DNA of 64,000 nt. It comes from Bacillota bacterium (lineage in GTDB: Bacteria; Bacillota; Clostridia; Lachnospirales; Lachnospiraceae). The notes under the pieces are model-generated. The model was not told where the DNA came from and made no database searches. It saw nothing but the letters and a program-made list of their open reading frames with translations. The stretch covers positions 1 through 64,000 of the forward strand of contig JAEWMT010000113.1 in NCBI GenBank assembly GCA_023393095.1, read 5' to 3'. A program made the position numbers and the translations under genes. Below are positions 1-8,508 of the stretch, piece after piece (position 1 is the stretch's first letter; each line of letters begins with the position of its first letter).

Positions 1-858
1 TATAGCTGAAGCAAACGCTCCAAAAGCCATAATCCGGCTTGGTTGGTAAGGAAGAAATGGAGTGCCGAAGCGGCTTGCAGTGGTAGCAGCCCAAAATATA
101 GCTAAACACGCCGCTGAGATTTCCGGACTTGCAAGCACTACCGATACATACCGTATTGTCCATACAATAATACCGCTTTGTGCTGCTGCTCCGAAGAAAA
201 TACACAAAAGAAGTAGCGTACTGCTTTTATTCCCGAAAAATTCTTTGATACTGGCTTTGGTAAGTTTGGGTTCTATCCGGTCAGCAATGCTGACTCTGGA
301 CTTCATGTAACGGGTTACCACTGCAAACTGTGCAATCAGTAGAAAGCAAACAATACCCATAAGAATGTAAATTGTTCGCCATTCTAAACGTTTGAGCAAT
401 GCGTGTAAAATAATCGGTGTCAAAACCCCGCCTATTCCGAATATTCCGTGTAGCGATCCCATATGTCTGGCTGTATTACCAGGGTTTAAGTCCGCCAGGA
501 ATGCGCTTTGAAAGGAATCAACGGCTCCATGCCCCAATCCCATGATAAAGCAGGCCAGAAGAAACATGCTAAAACTGATTGGAATTCCTTGTATAATCAA
601 CATGGCACAAGCAAGGAATCCACCAACTATAATAATCTGAGTCTTCTTAAACTTGCCTTGATATACGATGGTAACTAAAAGGGCTATGAGCGCACCGATA
701 CTGATCATACTGCTCATAAGCCCATCCCTTGTACCTTCAAGGGAGTAATAGTCAATGATATCGTTGAGGATTACGGCCAAGATACCCGACCATAATGCTG
801 TTGCAACAACAGATATTTTTAAAGATATATTGTATAATTTAAGATCTTTTTCCTGCAT
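1..858 (-). CDS. MFS transporter, C-terminal part missing
   Basis: The reading frame starts with ATG at 858 and stays open for 286 codons to the window edge, so the C-terminus is missing. The protein is strongly hydrophobic with repeated membrane spans. It has MFS-like features such as a GLGHGAVDSFQSAF stretch after the fourth or fifth helix and a charged cytoplasmic loop (RVSIADRIEPKLTK) between the two six-helix halves. It lies 86 bp downstream of the sugar ABC permease on the same strand and may be the last gene of that operon. A hairpin in the gap could lower its expression. Substrate unknown; a sugar or a catabolic intermediate fits the context. Confidence 0.8.
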   Translation of the reverse strand, partial: MQEKDLKLYNISLKISVVATALWSGILAVILNDIIDYYSLEGTRDGLMSSMISIGALIALLVTIVYQGKFKKTQIIIVGGFLACAMLIIQGIPISFSMFLLACFIMGLGHGAVDSFQSAFLADLNPGNTARHMGSLHGIFGIGGVLTPIILHALLKRLEWRTIYILMGIVCFLLIAQFAVVTRYMKSRVSIADRIEPKLTKASIKEFFGNKSSTLLLLCIFFGAAAQSGIIVWTIRYVSVVLASPEISAACLAIFWAATTASRFGTPFLPYQPSRIMAFGAFASAI

Positions 859-889
859 AACTCGCCCTTTTGTCTATGTCCGACATGGA

Positions 890-935
890 TAAGGGGCTGC
901 CTTAGCATTGATGTGGCAATACCGGCAGCCCCTTA
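890..935 (-). terminator. GC-rich hairpin between permease and MFS genes
   Basis: Arms 890-901 and 924-935 are perfectly complementary over 12 bp (TAAGGGGCTGCC). No U-run follows on the leftward transcript, so this is more likely an attenuation or mRNA-processing stem-loop that ends most transcription or protects the upstream message than a full terminator. Confidence 0.5.
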
Positions 936-944
936 CAAAAATAC

Positions 945-1937
945 CTATGATATCTCGGTTTGCCGTTTGGCAATCCTTTTATTTATTATAGTGTCTAAAA
1001 GAACCGTTGTAATAATCAAAATACCGATAATGGCCTCTCTCCATTCAGAGGGAACGGCAAGCAGGTTCATACAGTTTGTAACGATGGTGATGATAAGTGC
1101 GCCCATAATTGTACCAAATATGCCTCCCTGTCCTCCAGCAGGACTGGTGCCACCCATAAATACCGCAGCCAGCACAGGCAGTAGATATGCATTTCCAATA
1201 TCGGCCTGAACTGCATTTTCACGTGCAACGAAAAGGACTCCTGCAAAGGCCGACAATACAGCACTCAGGACAAAGGCACCCATAACAACCCTTTTGGAGT
1301 TAATACCGGACATTTTTGCACATGTATTATTAGAACCGACAGCGTAACATTTTCTTCCAAAACTGGTTTTTCTCAATAAAAGTACACCAAGGATAGCGAT
1401 AATCACCATAACTACAATTGGCATTCCAAGAAAACCAAATAACGAACCATTTCCGATGAATCTGAAAGCACTACCAAAGCTATAAAGTACATAACCATTC
1501 AGGAGAACATACGCAAAACCAAAGATTGCCCACATCAGTCCGTATGTAGAAATAAAGGAAGGAATGCCAACATATGCAATCATATAGCCGTTCAACATAC
1601 CTATCAAAGCACCGCAAAGCAGAGCTATAAGAATGGCAACAATAAAATTCACATCATAATTTTTCATAAGAATTGCCGCAATAACAGCAGATATCGTCAT
1701 TACCGACCCGGAAGATAAGTCTGGACCATTGGTAATGATAGCTATGGTCTGTCCAATACCGAGAATAATTAAAATACTCGCATTTGAGACATTGTTGTTA
1801 ATATTTCTCATAGTTAAGAAAGATGAATCGATACAAAAGCCGAGAATAATAATTACAACCAAAACCACCAATCTGCTGACTACCGACATCGAGATAGCGG
1901 GCAAATGCACTGTCTTTCTGTTTCTTGTTTCGCTCAT
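945..1937 (-). CDS. Sugar ABC transporter permease, RbsC family (second)
   Basis: A 330-residue multi-spanning membrane protein of the ribose/xylose/galactose (RbsC-type) permease family. Family signatures visible are SSGSVMTISAVIAA in the second or third helix and the C-terminal GGTSPAGGQGGIFGTIMGAL motif. ATG at 1937 was chosen because AGGAG lies just upstream and the codon overlaps the preceding permease's stop (ATGA), which implies translational coupling. An in-frame ATG further upstream would overlap the preceding gene by over 80 bp and lacks a ribosome site. It forms the membrane channel with the permease encoded upstream. Substrate inferred from neighbours: rhamnose or a related sugar. 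Confidence 0.88.
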   Translation of the reverse strand: MSETRNRKTVHLPAISMSVVSRLVVLVVIIILGFCIDSSFLTMRNINNNVSNASILIILGIGQTIAIITNGPDLSSGSVMTISAVIAAILMKNYDVNFIVAILIALLCGALIGMLNGYMIAYVGIPSFISTYGLMWAIFGFAYVLLNGYVLYSFGSAFRFIGNGSLFGFLGMPIVVMVIIAILGVLLLRKTSFGRKCYAVGSNNTCAKMSGINSKRVVMGAFVLSAVLSAFAGVLFVARENAVQADIGNAYLLPVLAAVFMGGTSPAGGQGGIFGTIMGALIITIVTNCMNLLAVPSEWREAIIGILIITTVLLDTIINKRIAKRQTEIS

Positions 1938-2881
1938 TTTTTCAACTCCTTTGAGGTAATGATAACCTGAAATACGATTGCCAAAATAATAATCAGGCCG
2001 GTGATGGCTGGCTGCCAAAGGGACGGAACACGGATAACATTTAAACCGCTGCGCATAACCGTAAGTAATGCCACGCCAACAATAGTCCCCTTCACGTCAC
2101 CTTTACCTATATCCATGCTTGTCCCGCCTAGTATTGCTGCAGCTATCGCTTGGAATTCCCACTGTGTTCCTACCAGAGGGTCTGCAACCTCAAGTCTTGC
2201 AACCAGAATAACAGCAGCCAGTCCAGTCAAAAGACCAGCAAAAGCATAGGTAAACCATTTCCAGAATTTTGTATTGATAGCAGACAAACGCGCTCCTTCC
2301 ACATTCCCGCCTATTGCATATAAATAACGGCCGAATTTTGTGCGGTCTTGTACAACGATGGCAAATACAAAAATAATCAAACAGCAGACGGCGGCCATAG
2401 GAATCGTTTTATTCACAAGGCTGCCAAGGATAACAAAGGATTCATTTGATACCATAATGCCAACCTTTGCTGTCACTACCAGTGATAATCCAAAGAAAAG
2501 GCCCTGCGTACCTAACGTGACAATAAAAGGTTGCAGTCCGCAGTAAGAGATAAGAACGCCATTAATTGCGCCACAGGCAAAACCAACCAATGCCCCAATT
2601 ACAATCGCAACCGGAATGGGTACCCCTGCATTTAATGACAGAGCAACCATCACACCACTGAACGTCAAAACGCCACCTAGAGAAAGATCAAGACCGCCAC
2701 TGATAATAACAAAGGTGGCAGCTGCTGCCACAACAAGCAAAACGGATCCTTGCTGTAATAAGATCAGCAGGTTTCTTAAGGACAGATACTCCTCGGATAT
2801 AAAACTGAATATGACAATCAACAGCAGTGTGAACCATATAACGAAAGGTATTCGTTTAAAAGCCGATCCCACTTTATTCAT
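1934..2881 (-). CDS. Sugar ABC transporter permease, RbsC family (first)
   Basis: A 315-residue RbsC-type permease with a short cytoplasmic N-terminus and about eight to ten membrane spans. The family motif ISGGLDLSLGGVLTFSGV is near residue 60, and AAAILGGTSMDIGKGDVKG is near residue 240. It overlaps the ATPase gene upstream by 8 bp and the next permease by 4 bp, so the three are translationally coupled. Two different permeases form a heterodimer here, unlike the homodimer usual for E. coli RbsC. This two-permease layout resembles the autoinducer-2 (Lsr) and rhamnose (RhaP/RhaQ) importers. Confidence 0.9.
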   Translation of the reverse strand: MNKVGSAFKRIPFVIWFTLLLIVIFSFISEEYLSLRNLLILLQQGSVLLVVAAAATFVIISGGLDLSLGGVLTFSGVMVALSLNAGVPIPVAIVIGALVGFACGAINGVLISYCGLQPFIVTLGTQGLFFGLSLVVTAKVGIMVSNESFVILGSLVNKTIPMAAVCCLIIFVFAIVVQDRTKFGRYLYAIGGNVEGARLSAINTKFWKWFTYAFAGLLTGLAAVILVARLEVADPLVGTQWEFQAIAAAILGGTSMDIGKGDVKGTIVGVALLTVMRSGLNVIRVPSLWQPAITGLIIILAIVFQVIITSKELKK

Positions 2882-4397
2882 TTTGATTTCCCTCCTCGAT
2901 AGCTCCTTCCATCGCGTAGGAAATAATTAATTCCTGCGTGGCCTCGCTTGATTTCAGCTCCTTGACGATTTGTCTGTTTCTCATAACATAAATTCTATCA
3001 CTCATTCCGATGATTTCCGGGAGTTCAGAGGAAATCATTAGGATTGCTTTACCTTCTTTCACTAACTCATTCATCAGCATATAGATTTCCCTTTTTGCAC
3101 CTATGTCGATGCCGCGAGTCGGTTCATCAAAAATGATAATATCACCCTTTGTGCAAAGCCATTTTGCTAAAACAACTTTTTGCTGGTTTCCCCCTGACAG
3201 ATTGTTAATAAGCTGTTCTCTTGATGGGGTTATTATATTGATATCCTTTATATATTTATCAACGACTTTCTTTTCTTTTTTAGAATGGATCATGCCATGA
3301 GGGTGCAGCTTTTTCAAACTAGCCATTACTATATTGTGAGAAATAGGGAGCATAAGAGATATCCCCTGCTGCTTTCTATCCTCCGGCACAAGAGTCAAAC
3401 CACTTTCAATAACCTGAAAGGTCGTACATTTTTTACCTATTTCCTTACCGAATATAAAGATTTTGCCTTCATCATAAGGATCTACATGAAATAATGCACG
3501 TGCCAGCTCAGTTCTTCCTGCGCCAACAAGTCCGGACAAGCCTATGATTTCCCCTCGATGCAACTCGAGATTGATATCCTTCAATTTCTCTTTGGTCGAG
3601 CTTAAATGCTCTACCTTCAATGCGATTTCACCGGGTTTTTGCCGCTCTCTGTTATAAAGATTAGTAATTTCACGGCCTACCATCAGCTTTACCATTTCTT
3701 CCGTAGTAATATCCTTTACATTCCGTGTATCGATATATTTACCATCCCGAAGTATTGTTACCCTATCGCCGATAATTGGAATCTCCTGCAATCTGTGAGA
3801 AATATATATCACGCCGATTCCTTTTCTTGTCAGCGAACGTATAATTTCAAATAAATGCTCGATTTCACGATCAGATAATGCCGCGGTCGGTTCGTCCATA
3901 ATGAGTATCTTAAGATCATGTGTCAAAGCCTTTACAACCTCGACCATCTGCTGCTGTGCTACGGGAATTGAATTTGCTAATGCCTGTGTATCTACATCCA
4001 TCTTCATGTCACTCAGAAGTTTTTTTGCTTCTACATGCATCCTTTTCTTATCCACCAATACTTTTGCCTTATTAGGCATATGGTCAATAAAAATATTTTC
4101 TGCTACGGTTAAATAGGGTATCAAGTTAAATTCCTGATAAATAATTCCAATGCCATTCTTCTGAGCCGTAATAGGATTAAAGCGCGTTACTTTTTTGCCC
4201 TCGATTAACAGTTCACCTGCATCGGGAGTATGAGCGCCTGCAAGGATTTTCATCAGAGTGGACTTACCGGCACCGTTTTCGCCGATCAGCACATGTACTT
4301 CTCCGGGCTTGAGATTGAAATTCATATCATCCAAAGCCTTAACACCGGGAAATACTTTAGTAATGTGGTTCATTTCCAATAAATAATCATTTGACAT
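2874..4397 (-). CDS. Sugar ABC transporter ATP-binding protein (RbsA/MglA type)
   Basis: A 507-residue double-cassette ATPase of the ribose/galactose/rhamnose importer class. The N-terminal cassette has Walker A GENGAGKST (about residue 38) and Walker B ILIMDEPTAAL. The C-terminal cassette has the degenerate P-loop GLVGAGRTELAR, signature LSGGNQQKV and Walker B IIIFDEPTRGID, the usual pattern in which the second site differs from the first. The start is supported by AAAGGATG upstream. It powers the two permeases encoded immediately downstream and receives sugar from the lipoprotein encoded upstream. Confidence 0.93.
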   Translation of the reverse strand: MSNDYLLEMNHITKVFPGVKALDDMNFNLKPGEVHVLIGENGAGKSTLMKILAGAHTPDAGELLIEGKKVTRFNPITAQKNGIGIIYQEFNLIPYLTVAENIFIDHMPNKAKVLVDKKRMHVEAKKLLSDMKMDVDTQALANSIPVAQQQMVEVVKALTHDLKILIMDEPTAALSDREIEHLFEIIRSLTRKGIGVIYISHRLQEIPIIGDRVTILRDGKYIDTRNVKDITTEEMVKLMVGREITNLYNRERQKPGEIALKVEHLSSTKEKLKDINLELHRGEIIGLSGLVGAGRTELARALFHVDPYDEGKIFIFGKEIGKKCTTFQVIESGLTLVPEDRKQQGISLMLPISHNIVMASLKKLHPHGMIHSKKEKKVVDKYIKDINIITPSREQLINNLSGGNQQKVVLAKWLCTKGDIIIFDEPTRGIDIGAKREIYMLMNELVKEGKAILMISSELPEIIGMSDRIYVMRNRQIVKELKSSEATQELIISYAMEGAIEEGNQNE

Positions 4398-4477
4398 ATT
4401 TGTTCATCCTTTTTTATGAATACATTTATAGGGATTTTACATAAATTTATTATTTACGAAATACCAACTTTACGGAT

Positions 4478-4537
4478 GAAAAAGCTCCAACTATTTCAAC
4501 TATATATCCTCTATTTCTAGCAAGCCGGAGCTTTTTC
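4478..4537 (-). promoter_or_regulatory. Stem-loop between binding-protein and ATPase genes
   Basis: Arms 4478-4488 and 4527-4537 (GAAAAAGCTCC and its complement) pair perfectly over 11 bp across a 38-nt loop. The position, directly after the abundant binding-protein gene and before the membrane-complex genes, is where sugar-import operons often carry a stem-loop that stabilises the upstream message or partly terminates transcription. Confidence 0.55.
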
Positions 4538-4582
4538 CGTATTAATACCGTTTATTTGATACAGCCGCATCCATAATTTTAT

Positions 4583-5686
4583 TTACTTTTTCTTTAAAGC
4601 ATCGGGACGCTCATCCATTTCTGCGAGATTATCCTTCGTTATGATGGTAATGGGGCAATTGATTGAACGCGGAACTGACTCACCATTCAATGCACGAATT
4701 GCTGCAACAACACTTAAGTATGCCTGCTGATAGACACCCTGGGATACCGTGAAGCTCTCGTCTCCATTCGTAATAGCAGTATACTGTGGCTCCTGTACAT
4801 CAAAACCGCTTACTAATACCTTTCCTTGTTTGCCTGCCGCCTTGATAGCCTCAACTGCACCTTCTGCCTGATTTCCACCGACTGCTACCATAGCACTGAG
4901 ATCGTCTCCCCACTTGGTGATATAATCTTCAGTAAGTTTACGTCCTTCATCGAATAGCCATTTTGTAACACCGGTTTCTACTGTAATATCAGGATACTTT
5001 GTTTTAAATTCGTCTACACAGGCTTTTGTTCTCACGTCGGAGGTAGCCTGTCCGGGAACTCCTTCCATAACGACAACCTTGCCTTTACCACCAAGTAATT
5101 CACCCATCTTATCGGCAATCATTACACCTGCTTGGTTGTTATCAATACCGACATATGTCAGATAATCCACATCGGAAGGTCCCATGGTGTTATCATAGAT
5201 AACAGGAATTCCAGCATCAATCAGATCCTGAACTGGGCCTTTTACGGCATCGGTATTGGCTGGTGCCAGAACAACCGCATCAACACCGGTGGTAATCAAA
5301 TCTTCCAGAATTCTCTTCTGCTCTTCAACATTATCAGCTTGGCTCGGCGAGTAATCCAGTATTTTGACACCAAGCTTCTCTCCAGCCTTTTTCGCTGCGA
5401 TGATGTGAGATTCCCATACAGGGATAGCCGCACTTTTTACAACTACTGCGATGGTATATTCCTTTGCTGGCTTTACATCATAACCAAAATCATCTGCAGA
5501 AACGTTGCCTTCAGAGCCAACCATAACAGGTTTACCGGAAGCTTGACCCGCATCTGCTGCTTGTGTTGGTGCAGTATTTTTATCATCTGTTGCTGGTGTA
5601 TCTCCCCCTGATGGTGTTTTTTTGCCACACCCGGATACCGTAAATAACATTGCGAAGATTAATAGTACTGACAGTAATTTCTTCAT
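4583..5686 (-). CDS. Sugar-binding lipoprotein of the ABC importer
   Basis: A 367-residue extracellular substrate-binding protein of the periplasmic-binding-protein type I (ribose/galactose) fold. The first ~20 residues are a lipoprotein signal ending in a VSGCG lipobox (Cys20), followed by a Gly/Thr/Ala-rich linker to about residue 55. The Rossmann-like lobes begin at YTIAVVVKSAAIPVWESH, and DAVVLAPANTDAV and GIPVIYDNT are typical sugar-pocket strands. It delivers substrate to the permeases and ATPase encoded downstream. The ribosome site is AAGGAG before ATG. Substrate inferred from the adjacent rhamnose isomerase, not from the binding residues. Confidence 0.9.
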   Translation of the reverse strand: MKKLLSVLLIFAMLFTVSGCGKKTPSGGDTPATDDKNTAPTQAADAGQASGKPVMVGSEGNVSADDFGYDVKPAKEYTIAVVVKSAAIPVWESHIIAAKKAGEKLGVKILDYSPSQADNVEEQKRILEDLITTGVDAVVLAPANTDAVKGPVQDLIDAGIPVIYDNTMGPSDVDYLTYVGIDNNQAGVMIADKMGELLGGKGKVVVMEGVPGQATSDVRTKACVDEFKTKYPDITVETGVTKWLFDEGRKLTEDYITKWGDDLSAMVAVGGNQAEGAVEAIKAAGKQGKVLVSGFDVQEPQYTAITNGDESFTVSQGVYQQAYLSVVAAIRALNGESVPRSINCPITIITKDNLAEMDERPDALKKK

Positions 5687-5712
5687 AATACATTCTCCTT
5701 TTTTAATATTTT

Positions 5713-5737
5713 AAAATGAAACAGAATGTTTCATTTT
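5713..5737. promoter_or_regulatory. 25-bp palindrome upstream of the binding-protein gene
   Basis: AAAATGAAAC at 5713-5722 and its perfect complement at 5728-5737 flank a 5-bp centre. It lies 27 bp upstream of the binding-protein start. It is A/T-rich and has no U-run, so it is more plausibly an operator (for the LacI-type regulator or a CcpA-like factor) than a terminator. Assignment is inference. Confidence 0.4.
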
Positions 5738-5739
5738 CT

Positions 5740-5765
5740 AAAAACACATCAGGCAGTCAGCCTGA
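5740..5765 (-). terminator. Weak intrinsic terminator after the ASRT-family gene
   Basis: TCAGGC (5749-5754) and GCCTGA (5760-5765) form a 6-bp GC-rich stem with a 5-nt loop, followed on the leftward transcript by TGTGTTTTT. It sits just after the ASRT-family stop codon. It could separate enzyme genes from the transporter genes or allow partial read-through. Confidence 0.45.
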
Positions 5766-5773
5766 AATGTATT

Positions 5774-6148
5774 TCAGCTAAGTGGAAATGCAATCGTGGT
5801 CATAATACTGTTTGCGTTTTGGGTCGTATCCACGCGTGTATATTGAACCACAACAGGTATGGAAGCATTGACAACTGCAGCATAGGGAACACCGCGAGGA
5901 ATATGCACACCCTCCGCATCGGTCAATCGATCCATTCGAACATGCTGGGTGCGCTTCGACGGGCAAATAGCTGAAAGGCCATTCATAGGCTCACGATCCT
6001 CATAATACAGCGTAAAATCCAATTTACATTCCTGTTCGGAAGTGTTCAATACACAAATGGATTCATGACTGACATAATGACCTTCAGATGTTATCTCCGG
6101 CCAGTACATGTCCGGAATTAGCCAAGTTGACATTCCTATGGATATCAT
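5774..6148 (-). CDS. ASRT-family (sensory rhodopsin transducer-like) small-molecule-binding protein
   Basis: A 124-residue cytosolic protein without signal peptide. I recognise the Anabaena sensory rhodopsin transducer family by its linear pattern: W-x-IPD-x-Y near residue 9, SHE-x-x-CVLNTS (residues 27-37), YYEDREP, RTQHVR, IPRGVPYAAVV and VPVVVQYTRVDT-x-Q-x-A ending in MTTIAFP. Members without a rhodopsin have been predicted to bind sugars as beta-sandwich sensors in sugar-catabolic operons. No rhodopsin gene is present here, and the gene lies between rhamnose isomerase and the sugar-binding lipoprotein. Start: AAAGGAG before ATG at 6148. Likely a sugar sensor or a mutarotase-like accessory; its activity is not known. 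Confidence 0.8.
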   Translation of the reverse strand: MISIGMSTWLIPDMYWPEITSEGHYVSHESICVLNTSEQECKLDFTLYYEDREPMNGLSAICPSKRTQHVRMDRLTDAEGVHIPRGVPYAAVVNASIPVVVQYTRVDTTQNANSIMTTIAFPLS

Positions 6149-6195
6149 ATTTTTATTGCTCCTTTAAATTTTAAATTTGCAAGTTATCCTTTGTA

Positions 6196-7455
6196 CTAAC
6201 GTCTGCTTAAAACCTTTAGCTCGTACTCCTTTATCTGCCTGATCCAATCCCTGCCCACAGGAACACCGGCAGTTAGACAATAATAATCCCATACCGCCGA
6301 AAACGGTAAAGTTTTATTCTCCTCGTAAAGTGCCAGCCGTGTTGTATAATCTCCTTCACTTTCCGCCATTCGTCCATCCTTAAGCGGTGTCAGACACGCG
6401 TTAAGGATAGCCTTTCTCGGATTACGAGCACCAATAGTCCAGGCTGCGATACGGTTAATGGAAGCATCAAAAAAGTCTAGGCCGATATGTACCTTATCTT
6501 CGTATCCATTATGGATAATCTCATTCATAATATGCTGTAATTCGTCATCCCAGATGACTACATGATCACTGTCCCAACGTACTCCCCTGCTGACATGAAG
6601 CATTATGCCATCAACAAAGGGCACTGTTGCCGATAGCTTGGAAGCAATCGATTCTGTCGGATGGAAATGACCTGCATCCAGGCATAAATATTTATGATTC
6701 TTAAGACTGTAGCTGAGGGCAAATTCATGGCTGACAACTGTATAGCTTTCAATGCCAAAACCAAACAACTTGCTTTCCAAAGAATCCATTTCGTAGGTCG
6801 GGTCAATCTTCTCTGCAAAAATTTCATCTAAGGAAGTCATCATGCGAAGGCGCGGTGCGGCAGTATCTGCTGGGTTGTCCTTATATCCATCCGGCATCCA
6901 AAAATTTGTGATACAGGGTGTGCCAAGCTGTTTTCCGAATTCAGCAGCGATTTCCCGGCAGCGTTTGCCATGCTCCACCCAAAATTTTCTGATCCCTTCA
7001 TCAGCACTTGCCAAAGAGAAATTACCATCCATTTTAGGATGCGAAAAAAAAGTAGGGTTAAAATCCAGCTGAAGTGACTTTTCTTTTGCCCAATCAACCC
7101 AATTCTGGAATAAATCAATGCTGTAGGAATCACGATCAACCTTTCTGCCACCAGGCTCTGCATGACAGGAATGCAGTCCGATACGTAAATTTCCAGGAAT
7201 CATGGAGATAGCCTCTGTAATGTCTGCCCTTAATTCATCTGCTGTACGAGCACGCCCCGGATAATTACCGGTAGTAGCTATTCCACCAGTCAGCTGACCA
7301 GTACCATCGAACCCAATCAAATCATCGCCCTGCCAGCTATGCATGGTAACTGGTATGGAATCGGCCTTTTTGATTGCTTCATCGGTATCAATACCGTGAG
7401 CTGCATACACCTCCTTGGCGTATGCATAGCCTTGTAAAATAGTTTGTTCTTTCAT
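6196..7455 (-). CDS. rhaA: L-rhamnose isomerase
   Basis: A 419-residue enzyme of the same length as E. coli RhaA. It converts L-rhamnose to L-rhamnulose with a divalent metal in an eight-stranded barrel. Near-invariant family blocks are visible: SWQGDD near residue 41, LHSCHAEPGG near residue 100, CLDAGHFHPTE with metal ligands near residue 260, LHVSRGVRWDSDHVV and HIGLDFFDASINRIAAW near residues 325-340. The next gene leftward encodes the ASRT-family protein and the preceding one an aldo/keto reductase, all with short gaps. Rhamnulokinase and rhamnulose-1-phosphate aldolase genes are not in this window. Confidence 0.95.
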   Translation of the reverse strand: MKEQTILQGYAYAKEVYAAHGIDTDEAIKKADSIPVTMHSWQGDDLIGFDGTGQLTGGIATTGNYPGRARTADELRADITEAISMIPGNLRIGLHSCHAEPGGRKVDRDSYSIDLFQNWVDWAKEKSLQLDFNPTFFSHPKMDGNFSLASADEGIRKFWVEHGKRCREIAAEFGKQLGTPCITNFWMPDGYKDNPADTAAPRLRMMTSLDEIFAEKIDPTYEMDSLESKLFGFGIESYTVVSHEFALSYSLKNHKYLCLDAGHFHPTESIASKLSATVPFVDGIMLHVSRGVRWDSDHVVIWDDELQHIMNEIIHNGYEDKVHIGLDFFDASINRIAAWTIGARNPRKAILNACLTPLKDGRMAESEGDYTTRLALYEENKTLPFSAVWDYYCLTAGVPVGRDWIRQIKEYELKVLSRR

Positions 7456-7488
7456 AGTTACTCCTTATATGCTTAAAATACCGCTTTG

Positions 7489-8472
7489 TTAATCCCAGTA
7501 GACAAATTTCTTTAGTCTAGCAAGTCTTTCAATGATATCCTCAGGGATTCTCTTATTAACACAGCTAATACATTCAGCCAGATGCCCCATATGATCAAAA
7601 GATGCGATAGGAACGGAAGGAAAAAGCTTTTCAGCCATAATATACATGAAAGACAAATCCATGTAGGAATACTCGCCCTCCTTTACCACAGACTTGCTAA
7701 GTTCGTAAATTGCATAATTGGATGGATTGTCGTATACATCAGTAATACTCGACGGCATACTAACACCAGCTGCGCGGCTTGCAAAGTAGCCTTTGGCGAT
7801 TGACATATAGGCCATGACATTCATGCCAGTCTGAGCGTGATAAGCACGAGTTTCCTCATCCATTAGGATAAAGGTTTTATCCGCCAGATTATAAAAATTA
7901 ATATCCGCCAAGCTCCACATAAGCTGATTACAGCTAAATCCTTGAAGTCCATGCTCTTTACAATAAGTCTGTGCTTCTTTGATACGGGACAGCTTCCAGT
8001 TTGAACAGCCATAATAGCGAATTTTTCCGGCTTTGCGTGCATTATCAAGGCATTCCATGATTTCTGCAACAGAAGTATTTACATCGTCACGGTGGAGGAA
8101 ATATAAATCAATGTAATCTGTATTTAAATATTCCAGGCTCTCATCAATATCTTTTTCAATGCATTTTTTATTCACTCGCGGAATATCCATATAGCCCCAG
8201 TCAGGGTGAGCCCCTTTGGTCGCAAGAACAATCTTGTCACGATTACCATTTTCCTTGATCCACCTACCAATAACGCGCTCACTGATGCACTTAGGTCCAT
8301 TGCCCCAGTCGCCATATATATGAGCGGTATCTATAAAATTGCCTCCTTCCTCCAGAAACTTACTTATTTGAGCCTTTGCATCATTCTCAGGCATGGATGT
8401 ACCATAGTTAACTGTGCCAAGACATACAGGAGATACTGTCAGATCGGTGCCATTAAACTTAATATATTTCAT
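7489..8472 (-). CDS. Aldo/keto reductase
   Basis: A 327-residue (beta/alpha)8 NAD(P)H-dependent oxidoreductase. The catalytic tetrad is visible as Asp and Tyr in FIDTAHIYGDWG (about residue 47), Lys in KIVLATKG and His in DLYFLHRDD. GCSNWKLSRI is the usual SN motif. The C-terminal cofactor segment is less canonical (SIAKGYFASRAAG, then IASFDHMGHLAECI). It probably reduces or oxidises a sugar aldehyde or ketone derived from the imported substrate. It lies 34 bp upstream of the isomerase gene on the leftward message. Confidence 0.88.
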   Translation of the reverse strand: MKYIKFNGTDLTVSPVCLGTVNYGTSMPENDAKAQISKFLEEGGNFIDTAHIYGDWGNGPKCISERVIGRWIKENGNRDKIVLATKGAHPDWGYMDIPRVNKKCIEKDIDESLEYLNTDYIDLYFLHRDDVNTSVAEIMECLDNARKAGKIRYYGCSNWKLSRIKEAQTYCKEHGLQGFSCNQLMWSLADINFYNLADKTFILMDEETRAYHAQTGMNVMAYMSIAKGYFASRAAGVSMPSSITDVYDNPSNYAIYELSKSVVKEGEYSYMDLSFMYIMAEKLFPSVPIASFDHMGHLAECISCVNKRIPEDIIERLARLKKFVYWD

Positions 8473-8508
8473 ACATTCTCCTTTCTTATTACATAGAGCC
8501 TGCTTATT

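Noticed and set aside
5132..5611. A 159-codon plus-strand frame inside the sugar-binding lipoprotein gene
   Set aside because: Fully antisense to a well-supported lipoprotein, with no ribosome site; the Cys/Ile/Arg-rich composition is typical of shadow frames.
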